64,000 nt of DNA. It comes from Rutpela maculata. Taxonomy: Eukaryota > Arthropoda > Insecta > Coleoptera > Cerambycidae. The translations under genes and the position numbers were made by a program. Positions 21,091 through 32,768 of this stretch are shown here, piece after piece (positions within the stretch are counted from its first letter, which is position 1; each line of letters begins with the position of its first letter). The notes beneath the pieces were generated by a model. The model was given only the letters and a program-made list of their open reading frames with translations. It had not been told where the DNA came from and ran no database searches. The stretch is from positions 68,651,965-68,715,964 of the forward strand of contig OW386293.2 in the NCBI GenBank assembly GCA_936432065.2. The letters run 5' to 3'.

Positions 21091-21453
21091 CTATTTATTT
21101 AACGTCGGCCTATTTCCGCTACCAGGGCCTATCACCGACGTCAGGAGACGAGTTGCCCCCAATCTGGAAATTTTGCCGAACCTCTTCCCTTAAGAAGAGT
21201 AGGGATCTTTTACTTGCCTAACAATTAATAGACAAGGGACCGCCAGTTTTACATCCCCTCCGAAGGATGGTATGTCGACTACGTAATCCTCGTCTGAAAT
21301 TACATAGCTTCCGCGTATACCCTGATATATAAGGTGGGACGAGATCGCTGTGTTTCCCTAGACGGGTCACCCATCTAAGTACTAACCGTGCTGCACGTTG
21401 CTTCTCGAAGTATCGAGATACTTACACAGTGAAGACGCATCTACGCTCGCCCC
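21091..21453 (-). mobile_element. 5S-rRNA-derived SINE (SINE3-like), copy 2
   Basis: On the minus strand it starts GGGGCGAGCGTAGATGC and has GAAGCAACGTGCAGCACGG, TTAGTACTTAGATGGGTGAC and GATCTCGTCCCACC: closer to 5S rRNA in its GGATGGGTGACC box than copy 1. The 3' half (ATTTCAGACGAGGATTACGT, GATAGGCCCTGGTAGC, TAGGCCGACGTTAAATA) matches copy 1 throughout. The tail runs into the (TA)n tract, so no target-site duplication can be read. Confidence 0.87.
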
Positions 21454-22491
21454 ATCCACATATTTACTTATCTATTCTGCTTTTAGTTATTATATGTAAG
21501 CATGGGAGGTAAATTTACCTGCGAAAATTGATGTGGTATATTACACATTGCTGAAATTCATGATTCCCAGTACCTTTAATTTAGGAGTATTACGTAACCA
21601 TTTTTTAACTTATTTTTAAATAGTTCTGTGAAATTTAAAATTTTTAGATCTAAAGGTCCTTGATTTACAGGTGGTTGCGTTACGCAACACAAAAAGTTCG
21701 GTAGCTCTTGGTCTACTGTTTATGGTTGAGTGAGCCAGGGTGTAAATGAGACTAATAAGAGAGACAAGTCAAATAAGTCTGATTATGTACGAGTTGCATA
21801 CAAACAAAATTATCTCGGCATCGGAAGAAATCTAGTTTATAAAGAGTTTACTCTCTAACAGAAAAAAAAATGACACATTGCTGTTAGGGGAAAATTTGGA
21901 AGTCCAAGTGTATTTTTGCTGTCGCTAATAGCTGGAGTAAAAATAAATACACACAATTGATTGATATTAATTAAATGTTTCTTCCCTTAAATGAAATTGG
22001 CTTTTGTTTCTATTCTCAATGTGTTAAAACTTAACATTAATTTTTTAATAAAATGTTTACGACAAAATTTTAATTTTATTCATTGAAGTACATTGCTTGT
22101 CATTTTTGAACAGATATTTGTTATTGGCGGATGAGTCCAATTTACTTTGTCATTATGGATTAGTAATATAAGTACCACATTAGCCATTTAAACAAAATCA
22201 TTAACTGAATCGTTATATTACAGTCGAATATAAATGCAATTATTTTTCTAATCTATCACTAAATCTCTTAAAATCGCGGTCAAGAGGAACGTTTGAAGCT
22301 TGAGTTTTCCCCAAATAACCGCAAATTGAAAACGCCTTCAGACATCCTTGGTTCTTATCAAATAGTTCGTTATATTGAGCTAATTACCTTCAATTATACT
22401 TAATGAGTAAGGTAGATTTGTAATAATTATGCAGATGTTTGATTATGTATATACTAACGGTACAAATACTTATATGAGTGATTATAAATTG
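21454..22491. other. unassigned A+T-rich sequence
   Basis: No coding, RNA or repeat signature recognised. Confidence 0.4.
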
Positions 22492-22860
22492 AAGAGCTAA
22501 GTGGATAAAGGTGTTATGTCACAAAAACACGTTATTGAGTAATTTAACTCGAAAGTTTTTAGGCGAGAACTTTTTTGTTATAACGACTATATAGCTTGCA
22601 TTTTGCGATGATATTGACATTTGATGTACTTTTCAGAGACAAATAACTAAAGTTGTCAGTTGTCATTATTTTCGAAAATTTTAAAAAATTAATGTACATA
22701 ACACCTTTATCCGTTCATAAGGAATTAGTGAATAAAAGTGTTAAGAAATTAAACATATTTTATTATTATTAAAACATTGTACAATTTTTAGGTAGTCGGA
22801 CAGTTCTACGGTTTTGAGCCACAGTTTGGTCATTTCCAAGTATTTTGTGATAATACGGCC

Positions 22861-23765
22861 TTACCATTCATTTATGAATGGTAATTGTTCTTTAAGATTG
22901 GCCAGTTTTCCTATACTTAGGCTGCCCTTGTTTTCATTAAACACCGTTAGAGCAATACCGTCGGAATTTATCTTATGCATATTCCTTTTCTTTAAAATAT
23001 CGACTTTGTAAAATGGAGTCATTTCATCTAGTGATGTAATAGTAGCACCCATAGGTGCCATTTTATACCGTCGCCAAAATAAACCTTTTCATTGTTCAAG
23101 TTTTTCTTCCTGTTGTACAAATTGAGTTTTGAGGCAATTCCATCAATATCCTTGAAATGATTCTTCATATCTATGACAACGGCGTCTTTGGGAGTTCTTA
23201 AAATTTCTCGATACTGGTCCGGAACGTAGATGTTTTGATGTTTCCTTAAAATTTTCTCGACTCTGCCAAAGTCTCTGTCTGAATCTAAATATGAATGTCC
23301 CACCTCCGAAAATTTATGGTCGATAACTTTAAATTCTCTCTTTAAAATCAACAACTGGTAAAGTGTAATGATATTGAAGTTTTTATTTTGTCCACCACAG
23401 GAGTCGGGCCATATTATAATGTGATCGATCTTTTCTTGGAAATATTCATTGTAAATTTGTGAAAAGGTATGTAAGCAATTTCTAGGCTTTCACGGCTGGC
23501 CATATCTTCAGTCCATGTGAAAAAGAACTTTTTTTTTTCAGTATTTCTCAATGTATGTATGCCAAGGTTGTAAAACCACATTTGACGAAGGTAAAATGCT
23601 TTCGATGTACTTAATTTTGGCAGCGGCATGGTTTGCTGAAGATCTAAAGTAAGAAAGCAAATCGTTCTATCTACTGTAACTTTTGCTCCGTCACGCTTTT
23701 GTTGTTCGAAAGCTAGTTTGTAATTTTCTCCGTATTCTTTAGTATTATTTCCAGCATCACATATG
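22861..23765 (-). pseudogene. DSCGGQNKN-type (DUF7869-like) putative transposase, two frameshifts
   Basis: Three minus-strand frames join in order. First (~23765-23414): FLTLDLQQTMPLPKLSTSKA, FYLRQMWFYNLGIHTLRNTE, FTWTEDMASRESLEIAY. Second (~23430-23028): IIIWPDSCGGQNKNFNIITL, FKVIDHKFSEVGHSYLDSDR, DFGRVEKILRKHQNIYVP. Third (23061-22861): a C-terminal part ending LANLKEQLPFINEW. These blocks are typical of a protein family common in insects, which I recall as DUF7869. Spaced acidic residues (D in TLDLQ, E in W-x-E-N/D-x-A, D in PDSCGGQ, D/E in GHSYLDSD) could be a DDE/RNase H-type active site, but that is inference. The TIRs around it support a transposase role. Frameshifts lie near 23425 and 23050; the N-terminal part upstream of 23765 is not clear. 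Confidence 0.75.
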
Positions 23766-24569
23766 GGAAAAAATGTGAGTCATTTCATGATCTCAATTAA
23801 ACAATTTTGAATACCATGGACGTAATTTCAGCATTTTTATTGGGTAGGCAGGGATTTTTCACAGATAATCCAATAGATGTAAGCATAGCGAACCCTGTAA
23901 TTCTTAAACGATAACCTTACAAACCCAAATGACCTTTGACTTGCTTGGCGTAATTATCATACTTATTATTTTTTCCGCAAGAATTTCGGAATTCGACAGA
24001 TTTGCCTTAAAAAATTTAATGCTCTTTCAAAATATTGGGTGGGCAGAAGCCATACCAGATATCAGTTTTGCTCTTGTCAGAAAAATTTCTACGGTCTTCT
24101 ACTTGTCAGCATAAAAATGTTTGTACAAAAATCAACACCGCAAAGTGTCACTTTCCAGTATTTCTGATTTACAGACTAATTTGCTAGAATACTTTGGTAA
24201 ATTCGTATTTTATTATTGCAGTTTATATTGATAATGTTTTGTTTTTAAAACATTATTAAAACTTGCCTGGGAAGGTATAAATGTGTTTACAGCAATTAGA
24301 TACTCAAGTACCATCTCGAATCTTGTACCATCTCATACCATTTCGAAATTGAACGAAATTAATATATGGATTAAAACACTATAAGCACTATTTCCAAATA
24401 TCAGCCAATTTATAAACATCTTACATGATTCATCAAATCGTTTATTCATTGCCATTTGTAATATCAGTTTACTACGACTGGCCATTTTCACTATAATAGT
24501 AAGAAACACTTAACACAACTTGTCACATTAATGTCAATATAACATAACTTTAAAAGTAAAGTGTGTAAT

Positions 24570-24605
24570 GGATAAAGGTGGTATGTGATCATGACACCTT
24601 TATCC
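24570..24605. repeat. palindrome of the TIR core in the subterminal region
   Basis: GGATAAAGGTGGTATG and its near complement CATGACACCTTTATCC sit back to back here; a further direct ATAACACCTTTATC copy follows at 24629-24646. Confidence 0.75.
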
Positions 24606-24786
24606 ATTAAATTATATAAAAATCATATGTACATAACACCTTTATCAAACATTAAAACGCATTTAGGAAAGGTTTATTATCCCAAAAACTTATTGAAATG
24701 ATAGATTATAAGTTAAAATAGTTGTCTGTGTAGAAATCTCAAAATTTTCAAAAATGTCACATAACACCTTTATCCACTTAGCTCTT

Positions 24787-25738
24787 TAATTGCTACCTAA
24801 AATTTCGAGTACACTTTCTATGTAGGGAAAAAAAATCTAAATTAAAATCTATTTATTTATCTGTGTGCCTCTTTTTGTTAGAAATTTACTGTTTTAGAGT
24901 CCCAATTATGTAATATATGTTTCCATATCAATATTTGCTAAATCACTAACAAATTACTTTCAACTTACCGAAAAGCTGAAGACCAACAAAATATTTAGTA
25001 AAATGAAATGCATATTTTTTGTAAACTATGTGAAACAATACTAATTTCCTACTTCCATCGAACCCTAATGTTTAGGTATTATCATCATTCAGCCGATGGA
25101 AGTGTTATACAATGATGAGTAATCTATAAGGATATTATCTCGATGTATATTACTAGCAGATAAGCCAGTTACTGTGTAGCACTGATTGAGCTAGCAGCTC
25201 GTTATTAAATAAAGGTGTTAATGTTACTTGCGCTTTAAATATTAGTGTCTGTTCCCCTAACACTAATAAATAAAAATCCCTTTTGTTGCTTTACGATCCA
25301 TTTTCGGAGATTTGATTATATAAACATTTGTTATTAGTAGTGAAAATAAATAACCGCAATTTTCAGCAAAGGTTCAACTCTACTTCAATGTACTAAATAC
25401 TAAAGGACCCCGCACAATACCACCAATGGCAAGAGCAAATCGGTCAAATCGTTTCAAACTCCGGGACAAAGTAGTTCATATGATGCTGAACAAAAGCTCT
25501 CGTGGGCACAACCCCAAAAAATGAACAGTTTCCGAAATTATGGGGGGTGAAAAGTTGAAAATCCGCCTGGACGGGAAAAGCTCGCTGGCGATCAGTGAAT
25601 GCTCTACTAGTAATTTACGTTGTAAGTCTGGTAGATGACTTATTACAGTACGAGTTGTTTTACGAGGCGACGCAGGAGCCGAGTCCGGAATATAAACGAG
25701 TACTGTAATGAAACCTACCGGACGTGTATCGTATAATA
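24787..25738. other. unassigned; small hairpin at ~25052-25102
   Basis: The hairpin has CTTCCATCG and CGATGGAAG as stems around a ~30-base loop. Around 25640-25710 an ATTACAGTAC/GTACTGTAAT pair lies about 65 bases apart and may be part of a decayed element end. Confidence 0.4.
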
Positions 25739-26074
25739 TTTTATTTCATACTGTCCAGTAAATCCTTTTTAAAATGAATAAGAAGTTATAATTATTGAAA
25801 TTTGAGAAATATTAGTTCGTAATCTATAACGATGTTATAGCCATAGTTTTCCATAGCTAATTATGATTGTCTCTAGCTTGTCACTGTCAACTAAATAAAA
25901 TCATAATTTTTGCATTGTTTTGTATTATGGAGATTTCGGAGGAGACTTAAAATAAATGTGTTGAAGCAACCGGAAAATTATCCAGAAAAAATCATCATAT
26001 TTAGTGTAAATTAAATAATCTGTATATTGGCTCCAAATAAAATAAAGAACTTTAAAACTAGAGAGCTTTATTTA

Positions 26075-26390
26075 ATCAAAATAAAATAAAAATTACTAAT
26101 TTTAGTTAAGCAAAATATTAACAATTTTGTAAGTAGAAGCCTAATTTGTAGTTATCTAACATTCTTCATTTACTAAAGTTGGTAGAAAAGTATGTTTCAC
26201 AGGTAGTGATAGGGGCCAAAGTGCTTACTTCACAATAGTATCAATATGAATTAATATAAGTTCAAATAAAATAAAAATTACCAACTTTAGTTAAGCAAAA
26301 TATTATAAATTTTGTAAGTAGAAGCCTAATCTATAGTTATGTAACATTCTTCATTTACTAAACTTGGTAGAAAGTATATTTTACAGTAAA
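26075..26390. repeat. tandem duplication, period ~185 bp
   Basis: AAGTAGAAGCCTAAT is at 26131 and 26316. Copies share AGTTAAGCAAAATATTA and ACATTCTTCATTTACTAAA. Confidence 0.75.
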
Positions 26391-26563
26391 AAAACTCTAT
26401 ATAGCGGTGAATAATTTTCTTCAATAAAATACTTCTCGGGACGCATTTTTATAGTTGGCTATGACTCCATTCTTGTGTGTTTCTTTGAATTATGACAGTT
26501 GTTTTTGTTATAGATATTGAATAACCTAATAGATATTATTATATCCTCGTTTTTCAACAAAAT

Positions 26564-26878
26564 GGCAAAAAGGTGTACTCAGTTTTCGTAGAATTTCGTG
26601 ATATTAATCGTCATCATCATTTAACGTACTTAACTGACTTACTTCGTAATTGTCCTTTAGAAGCGGATGATAAAATGTTGTTCCGGAAAATTCAAGAGGC
26701 TCTTTTAGAGCCTTCTGTCAAACAAGACGAAAAATCGAATTGTCTCAAGGTATTATATTATATGAAACATAAACATTTGATCGACTACGATTTTCATTCC
26801 ACATATTCACCATTAAGGAGAGAAATTCTGAAAGAATTTGAAAAGCATTCGAAAATAGTGTTAATAAATAATTGCTAA
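26564..26878 (+). CDS. orphan ~100-aa protein, possible one-base deletion at the start
   Basis: An open frame to TAA 26876-26878 reads VYSVFVEFRDINRHHHLTYL, TDLLRNCPLEADDKMLFRKI, KQDEKSNCLKVLYYMKHKHL, and ends KIVLINNC. Composition is that of a soluble, real protein (mixed charged residues, no low complexity) rather than a chance frame. It has no ATG in frame. An ATG at 26562 in good context lies in the neighbouring frame, separated by a run of five A; one more A would put MAKK in frame with VYSVFVEF. So the copy either lost one base or the run is a sequencing error. The frame lies within the candidate TIR element at 25739-27108. I do not recognise the family. Confidence 0.45.
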   Translation, partial: GKKVYSVFVEFRDINRHHHLTYLTDLLRNCPLEADDKMLFRKIQEALLEPSVKQDEKSNCLKVLYYMKHKHLIDYDFHSTYSPLRREILKEFEKHSKIVLINNC

Positions 26879-26982
26879 AACTGTGTATTTAAATATTTTA
26901 TTTCTTAAACTTTTAGGTGAAAAAGTCAAAAGTCAAAACTTGCTTACTAAAAACAATAATATGATAGTGTTGCTAGGTAACA

Positions 26983-27045
26983 CATTACAGTATCAGATAC
27001 CGTAATGTTCACAAGTAACACATTACGGTGTCAGATACTGTAATG
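26983..27045. repeat. two tandem 25-bp palindromes
   Basis: CATTACAGTATC/GATACCGTAATG at 26983-27007 and a close copy at 27021-27045, period 38. Confidence 0.75.
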
Positions 27046-27108
27046 TTCGATTTACCGGCCGCAAATGAGTCCGGGAAATAGGCATTTACCGGACAGTATG
27101 AAATAAAA

Positions 27109-28545
27109 GTCTTTATTGAGGCAAATAATTAATCCAAATACCTCCAAACAGAAGTATAAGTTATTCATGACGAGTTTTGCACCAGCCCGGTACATCAACC
27201 TCTGAAAACCTAACTTCACCCCCAAATTGTATATAATTGCAAATAAAATGGATCGGTTTGTAGCAGGTTATTCGTGACAATGCTTATAAATCGGACGTTT
27301 AATATCGTTTATGCCGTCATATTGAGTAACTCACCCTCAAACAGTAAAAGCAGCCCTTAACTCACTCACCTTCAAACTACCCTCTAATACGATATTAACT
27401 GAAGAGACCCCATTGGTTAGTGTCCATTGACTTTCAAGCCGTTGATTTTGAATTCGACGTCTGATGTCCAAGTACGTTATTTTTTCTTCTTTGTGAATCA
27501 CCTTTAACAGCTATCGCCCTCATATATTACCGTACTCAATAAAAGTGAAATAGATCATTTAGTTTGGAGTCTGTTAATTCGATGTTTGTTACTGTGAATC
27601 TCCTTGCCGTTAATTACTGAGCCATGTTTATCAGATCTTACCATCCAAAGTACCACCGAGTATATAATAAACTTAGTCTAATATAAACTCATTGAGTGAA
27701 CTCTAATAGGCTTTTAATACTGATTAAATATAGATTTATAGAAGCTGAATAAAGAAAGAAGAGTGAGCACTTAAAAAGGAGAAACAAAATTTTTGAAAAA
27801 GAAAATTGAACCGTTTTTAGAAAAGGTCGCTATAAATCATGAAATGAAATTTCACCGTCGCCAAGTTAATTGAACCTTATTACCTAATATCGATATTGAG
27901 GTCGATGTAAAAATAAACAAATAACATATTTTTAGCCGGCTTCAACCGATATTAGGTTATAAGGTTCAATTATGATGGTGAAGTTTTATTTCGAAGTTCT
28001 GAGCGCCCTTTCTTGAAGGCTTAAAAAAATTATTACATTTAATATGAAAAAACCTAGTTCTTTGTGCATTGCTGCCCCATCCTGGGGAATAGTTAGATAA
28101 AGGTAACCTAAAGCAACTGTTTGAAACACATTATTAGATTGTCTTCAGCTGGTACGTTAACGTTGCTAATATTATAATAGGATATTAAATATTATTAAAT
28201 ATAAAAAGTCTGAAAGGTTTTCATTTGCCTCCCATAAAACAAATCTTTATTAATATATCGCATACAAATTTTTTACTTTCTAAAGTGTTTTGTATATTAC
28301 TATAAGTAGATGCTAAGCTCTGATTTGTGGAAAATTAATGAAATATTTTACCTTGAATTGGCGAAATCCGAAGTTGTATGTTCAAAAAGTATTACCTGAA
28401 ACAAAAAGAACGACTATAATTAAAGATAGAAGTAAACACGCAACTGTGAAATGAAAAAAAATAACAAACTACATATATTTTCAACAAAATGAATAAATGG
28501 TTGATGTAGTGTACTGCTACTCATTGCTGTATGTGATTTCTTATA
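27109..28545. other. unassigned, apart from a short palindromic element
   Basis: No genes recognised. It includes the palindrome listed at 27842-27993. Confidence 0.4.
27842..27993. mobile_element. small foldback repeat, ~150 bp
   Basis: AAATGAAATTTCACCGTCG with AATTGAACCTTATTACCTAA on the left is inverted on the right (TTAGGTTATAAGGTTCAATT, GATGGTGAAGTTTTATTT). Confidence 0.6.
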
Positions 28546-28671
28546 ATAAAAATATCCAAACTGTTATGATATAACTGCTGACTCAGAACAAGGATTAGGA
28601 CCAGGCAGTCAGTCTTTATATGATAGCAGAGTGAGGTACAACATTTATTTAAACAAATCTAAGTGATTGTT
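28546..28671 (+). repeat. left LTR
   Basis: Direct copy of 30046-30179; followed by the primer-binding-site-like GTGGCGACGAGGATT. Confidence 0.65.
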
Positions 28672-28759
28672 CAGTGGCGACGAGGATTAAAACTTAAAAC
28701 CGTATAAACAAAAGCGAGTACGTCTTTATCAATTCGTTAATGTGTAAATCTAATGAAAA

Positions 28760-29427
28760 AAACCGCTGCCCAAGGAATCACTACTTCCACATCCAGATTC
28801 TCTATCCAAGTCACTCACAACGAAAAAACTTTGTGTGTGAAAATAATTGTTTATGGAACTTTAATAATATAATATTTGAAATCCTCTACCCCAAAAATCC
28901 ATGAAACGATACCCCACATCGGTAGTGGGGTGGAGGGTGGTGATAGGGGGTGATAGTGGGGGGTGGATGAAGTAAAAAAATATTTTGAGGTTTCTGGTTC
29001 CTGTACACACACTAAATCACAATTTTTTTTTCATCCCCTTTAATAAGGGGGTGGCTAATGCCAAAAATTTTTTTGAGACTTAGCTTCTCTTGTATATACT
29101 AAATACCAATTTTATGGATTCTTACCTGCTTGATTGACCTATTTACCCCAAATTTACCCCCATTTACCCCCCAACCCTTCGACGGAACAAAATGAAAATA
29201 TAATCTAGTTCTAGATCTCGTTAAAGTACATATGTGTACCAAATTTCAAGTCAATATCTTAAACGGTTCCAGAGTACACGTGCACACAAAAAAAAGTTAC
29301 AGACAGACAGAAATTTTTTTTTCGCTCAAACTTAAAATCTCGACGTTTTATGACATTTTAAGCCTATTTGGACAATACAAATTTTTTAAAATTTTTTTGT
29401 CGTTACTATACTTCCACGTGGAAGTAA
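28760..29427 (+). mobile_element. family A element, copy 4
   Basis: Near full-length, from AAACCGCTGCCC to CTTCCACGTGGAAGTAA; the hairpin loop at the 3' end is lost, leaving a perfect ACTTCCACGTGGAAGT palindrome. Confidence 0.88.
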
Positions 29428-29733
29428 TAAGAAGGTACAGTACATAAACTTTGTGGGGAAAATTTCGACAAATATACATTAGGTACTAAGAAAACGGGCC
29501 TAGCACTATTATATCCCAATGTTTATAATATAATAAAGAAAATCAGTCAAAACAACCATTATAGGGAAATTCACAAATATTTAGGAGGAAATAGAAATAA
29601 TACTTGTATACTATAAAATTCTTTAATTACTTATCTTCGAGAATCAAAAATTGTTGGTGTTGGCGTTATTATTATTAAAAGAGCGCAAAGTAATTAACAC
29701 AAAAATTGAATTTCAATAAAACGAACTTGCAAA

Positions 29734-29977
29734 AACAAGGGACTCAGGTCCAAGGCAAGGGACTCGGGTCCAAAACAAGGAACTCAGGTCCAAAACAAGG
29801 GGCGCAGGTCTAAAACAAAGGACTCAGGTCCAAAACAAGGGACGCAGGTCCAAAACAAGGGACTCAGGTTCAAAACAAGGGACGCAGGTCCAAACAAGGG
29901 ACTCAGGTCCAAAAACAAGGGACTCAGGTTCAAAACAAGGGACGCAGGTCCAAAACAAGGGACTAGGTCCAAAAAAC
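29734..29977. repeat. minisatellite, 20-bp unit, ~12 copies
   Basis: The unit is CAAGGGACTCAGGTCCAAAA; T/G at the GAC(T/G)CAG position alternates in part of the array, suggesting growth by a two-unit step. Its minus-strand open frame (29784-30059) is an artefact of repetition. Confidence 0.93.
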
Positions 29978-30045
29978 TAAGAAAGAAGGCCTCCCGGAAT
30001 CCGTTCGAATCGCACATGAGGGACAATGGGTCCAGAAAAAATGCT

Positions 30046-30179
30046 ATAAAAATATCCAAACTGTTATGATATAACTGCTGACTCAGGACAAGGACCAGGC
30101 AGTCAGTCTTTATATGATAGCAGAGTGAGGTACAACAGTTAAGAGTGTGTTTTATTTAAACAAATCTAAGTGATTTGTT
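30046..30179 (+). repeat. right LTR
   Basis: Direct copy of 28546-28671 with an insertion (GTTAAGAGTGTGTT region). A purine-rich AGAAAGAAGG stretch lies 65 bases upstream. Confidence 0.65.
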
Positions 30180-30680
30180 GACTTCTCAGTATTTTCATTT
30201 TTCTAGAATCTCATCTAAGTTCCAGCCCATTTATGTATATTTTTGTATTTAAATGTTAATTTTATATTTACTTATTGATTTTAAAAAAAAGTTATTGTGA
30301 TTATAGGAAACGTGACGAGACGGACAAACGTGCGGATAGACAGACGAACAGTTCTAAAGTCATTAAAAATTCAAAGACTAACACAAAGTTTTGACAAATT
30401 TTCCTAAAAAATACGTTTCAATTCTGAGGAAAGTACAATAACCACGGCCGTTGCTCCATGGTTCATATTGATCCTACATCTGTCGCGCAGTAAAACATTA
30501 TTTGCCCTATGTTAGCGGTCAGATAAGGCACACCTTTGCATTCGTACAGAGGGAGCTGTACGCTATTTAGTAGCTTTTTTTATTGTAATCGATGTCAGTA
30601 TACCGTGTAAAAAAACTTCCATTTATTTCTCGGATTTTTACTGACTTTGGTACATTATCGAGAGCTTATTAGGTATCCAA
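30180..30680. other. unassigned A+T-rich sequence
   Basis: No coding or repeat signature recognised. Confidence 0.4.
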
Positions 30681-31368
30681 AAACCGCTGCCCAAGGAATC
30701 ACTACTTCCACATCCAGATTCTCTATCCTAGTCACTCACAACGAAAAAACTTTGTATGTGAAAATAATTGTTTATGGAACTTTAATAATATAATATTTGA
30801 AATCCTCTACCCCAAAAACCCATAAAACGATACCCCACATCGGTAGAGGGGGTGGGGGTGGTGATAGTGGGGGGTGGATGAAGTAAAAAAATATTTTGAG
30901 GTTTCTGGTTCCTGTACAAACACTAAATCACATTTTTTTTTCATCCCCTTTAATAAGGGGTGGTAATGGGGTGGCTAATGCCAAAAATTTTTTTGAGACC
31001 TTAGTTTCTCTTGTATATACTAAATACCAATTTTATGGACTCTTACCCGCTTGATTGACCAATTTACCCCAAATTTACCCCAATTTACCCCCATCCCTTC
31101 GACGGAACTAGATGAAAATATAATCTAGTTCTAGATCTCATTAAAGTACATATGTGTACCAAATTTCAAGTCAATATCTTAAACGGTTCCAGAGTAAACG
31201 TGCGCACAAAAAAAAGTTACAGACAGACAGACCGACAGACAGACAGAAATTTTTTTTTCGCTGAAACTTAAAATCTCGACGTTTCATGACATTTTAAGCC
31301 TATTTGGACAATAAAAATTTTTTAAAATTTTTTTGTCGTTACTATACTTCCACTGGACGTGGAAGTAA
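30681..31368 (+). mobile_element. family A element, copy 5
   Basis: Near full-length, from AAACCGCTGCCC to CACTGGACGTGGAAGTAA, with an ACAGACAGACAG stretch and a C/G-run core. Confidence 0.9.
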
Positions 31369-32768
31369 AATAAGGTTAGTTTTTGTATCAAACATTAAAT
31401 TTTCAAGAAAATATCGAGAAAACAAAATTTATTAAAAAAATCTATATATTCAAAACACAAGGCGTTTTCTCTTCTGGCATCACCAGCTGCTCCTACTGGA
31501 TTTTGATGATTGTTTTTTTTTTAAATAAAGCTCTTTATCCACATTATGTGTCATCGCCAATTTTTATTTTCTTAAATTTTTATTTTTATACATAAAAACG
31601 AATAGAAGTTCAAAGTTCAAATAAATTAATGAATCACATGCGCATAGGCATTCAGGCCGTTCAAGGCAAAGTTTTAACAGTTAACTAGAAGCAAGCGGCT
31701 TGCGCGTGTGTGTATTAGATATTAACTCGGTTTTTTCACTTTTGTTTTATTAATTACTGAGATAATTTTTTGGAGAATATCTCTTTTCATCATGAAACGT
31801 CATGATTATTTTTTATTTGTTAATTTATTTATTTTTTAATATTATGAATCTGTTTTGTTGTTTGTGACCCATCTTATACACAAGATGTATATACGTAATT
31901 TTCACCTCCGAGCAAAAAGTTTAACCCAAACAATACGCCTCCCAGGTCCTAGCCAACTCTGAATAGTTCATATTCAGAGCTGGTATATTAATTTAAACAA
32001 AATTTTCTTATATTTCAGTGCGTTTTTAGATACTTTCTTTCTTTAACACTTATCCTAAAATTATTGTATCAAATTGACAGCACTGTAGCTACGACGCACA
32101 GTGGGGCAGGAGACCCGAAAATCTGGCCAAAAATCAAAATATGTAATAGAGTTAACACGATCGCTCTTTTGAGCGATGTGTAGCCAACATCTTTACACGT
32201 AATAAAATGCATCGAATTGGCCGTTACATGATTCATTTCAGCGCCCACATCAGTCGAAACTGAGTAGAGTCTGTCTCAGCGTTTATGGCGTGTACGTCAC
32301 GAAAAGTGTACGGTCTAAGATGAAGGGGATGAACAGTGTCGGATCAACCAGTTTTGCACTGAGGTTGAAATTAATGAAATAAATAAAATCAATCTCTCAA
32401 ATAGATTTATTTGAAATTAAATAAAATATATTCAAAATTAAACAAAACAATTCTCATTTAAAAAATGAAAGTAAATAATGAAAAATAACAAAAAAGAATT
32501 GTAAAGAATTAAGATTAATAAATAGTTGTAAATATTTATTATTGCTATAAAAAAGAACAACATTCAGTATTCCTCTCCTTCTCTTTGAAAACATTTTACT
32601 ATTTAATTAAATATGATTAAAAGTTTTCACAATATTACTAAAGTATTTTGTGGTTGCACGAATGGACATTTTCAAAATATTTAATTTTATTAAAGTAATT
32701 TCGAAAATATTTTATAAAATGTTTTTAAAGCACTTTGTTGTTTTTATTTTTTGACTGTTGATACCAAA
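31369..32768. other. unassigned; contains a 47-bp sequence repeated inverted at 38.1 kb
   Basis: No genes recognised. 32090-32136 (CACAGTGGGGCAGGAGACCC, GAAAATCTGGCCAAAA) is inverted at 38104-38154, marking an unidentified dispersed repeat. Confidence 0.45.

Larger units (their letters stand above)
22492..24786. mobile_element. TIR transposon, 2.3 kb, with DSCGGQNKN-type gene and subterminal repeats
   Basis: The ends are inverted: AAGAGCTAAGTGGATAAAGG with TGTTATGT(C/G)ACA at 22492-22523 and 24754-24786. The inner half of the TIR (ATAACACCTTTATCC or its complement) is repeated near both ends: at about 22694-22711, 24570-24605 (as a palindrome) and 24629-24646. Subterminal repeats of this sort are typical transposase-binding sites. 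The only gene between the ends is the DSCGGQNKN-type protein on the minus strand. The target-site duplication is not resolved. Confidence 0.78.
25739..27108. mobile_element. candidate TIR element, 1.37 kb, carrying an orphan ORF
   Basis: ATTTTATTTCATACTGTCC(A/G) with GTAAAT at 25739-25763 is inverted at 27084-27108 (about 23 of 25 match). Between them are an internal tandem duplication, a 100-codon ORF and a pair of short palindromes. Without a target-site duplication or a second copy this remains a candidate element. Confidence 0.45.
28546..30179 (+). mobile_element. non-autonomous LTR element (LTRs ~130 bp) with family A insertion and minisatellite
   Basis: 28546-28671 and 30046-30179 are direct repeats (ATAAAAATATCCAAACTGTT ... 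GGCAGTCAGTCTTTATATGA ... AACAAATCTAAGTGATT). TTTATATGATAG could be the TATA box of the LTR. GTGGCGACGAGGATTA just inside the left LTR (28675 on) resembles Gypsy-type primer-binding sites. No gag or pol is present. Subtracting the family A copy (28760-29427) leaves ~700 internal bases, so this is TRIM-like. An 8-base insertion in the right LTR separates the two copies. Confidence 0.65.

Noticed and set aside
29734..29977. CRISPR array
   Set aside because: Units are contiguous without spacers and the DNA is eukaryotic; it is a minisatellite.
29784..30059. 91-codon minus-strand frame with repeated DLxPLFxP units
   Set aside because: It is a translation of the 20-bp minisatellite; no start context or homologue is recognised.
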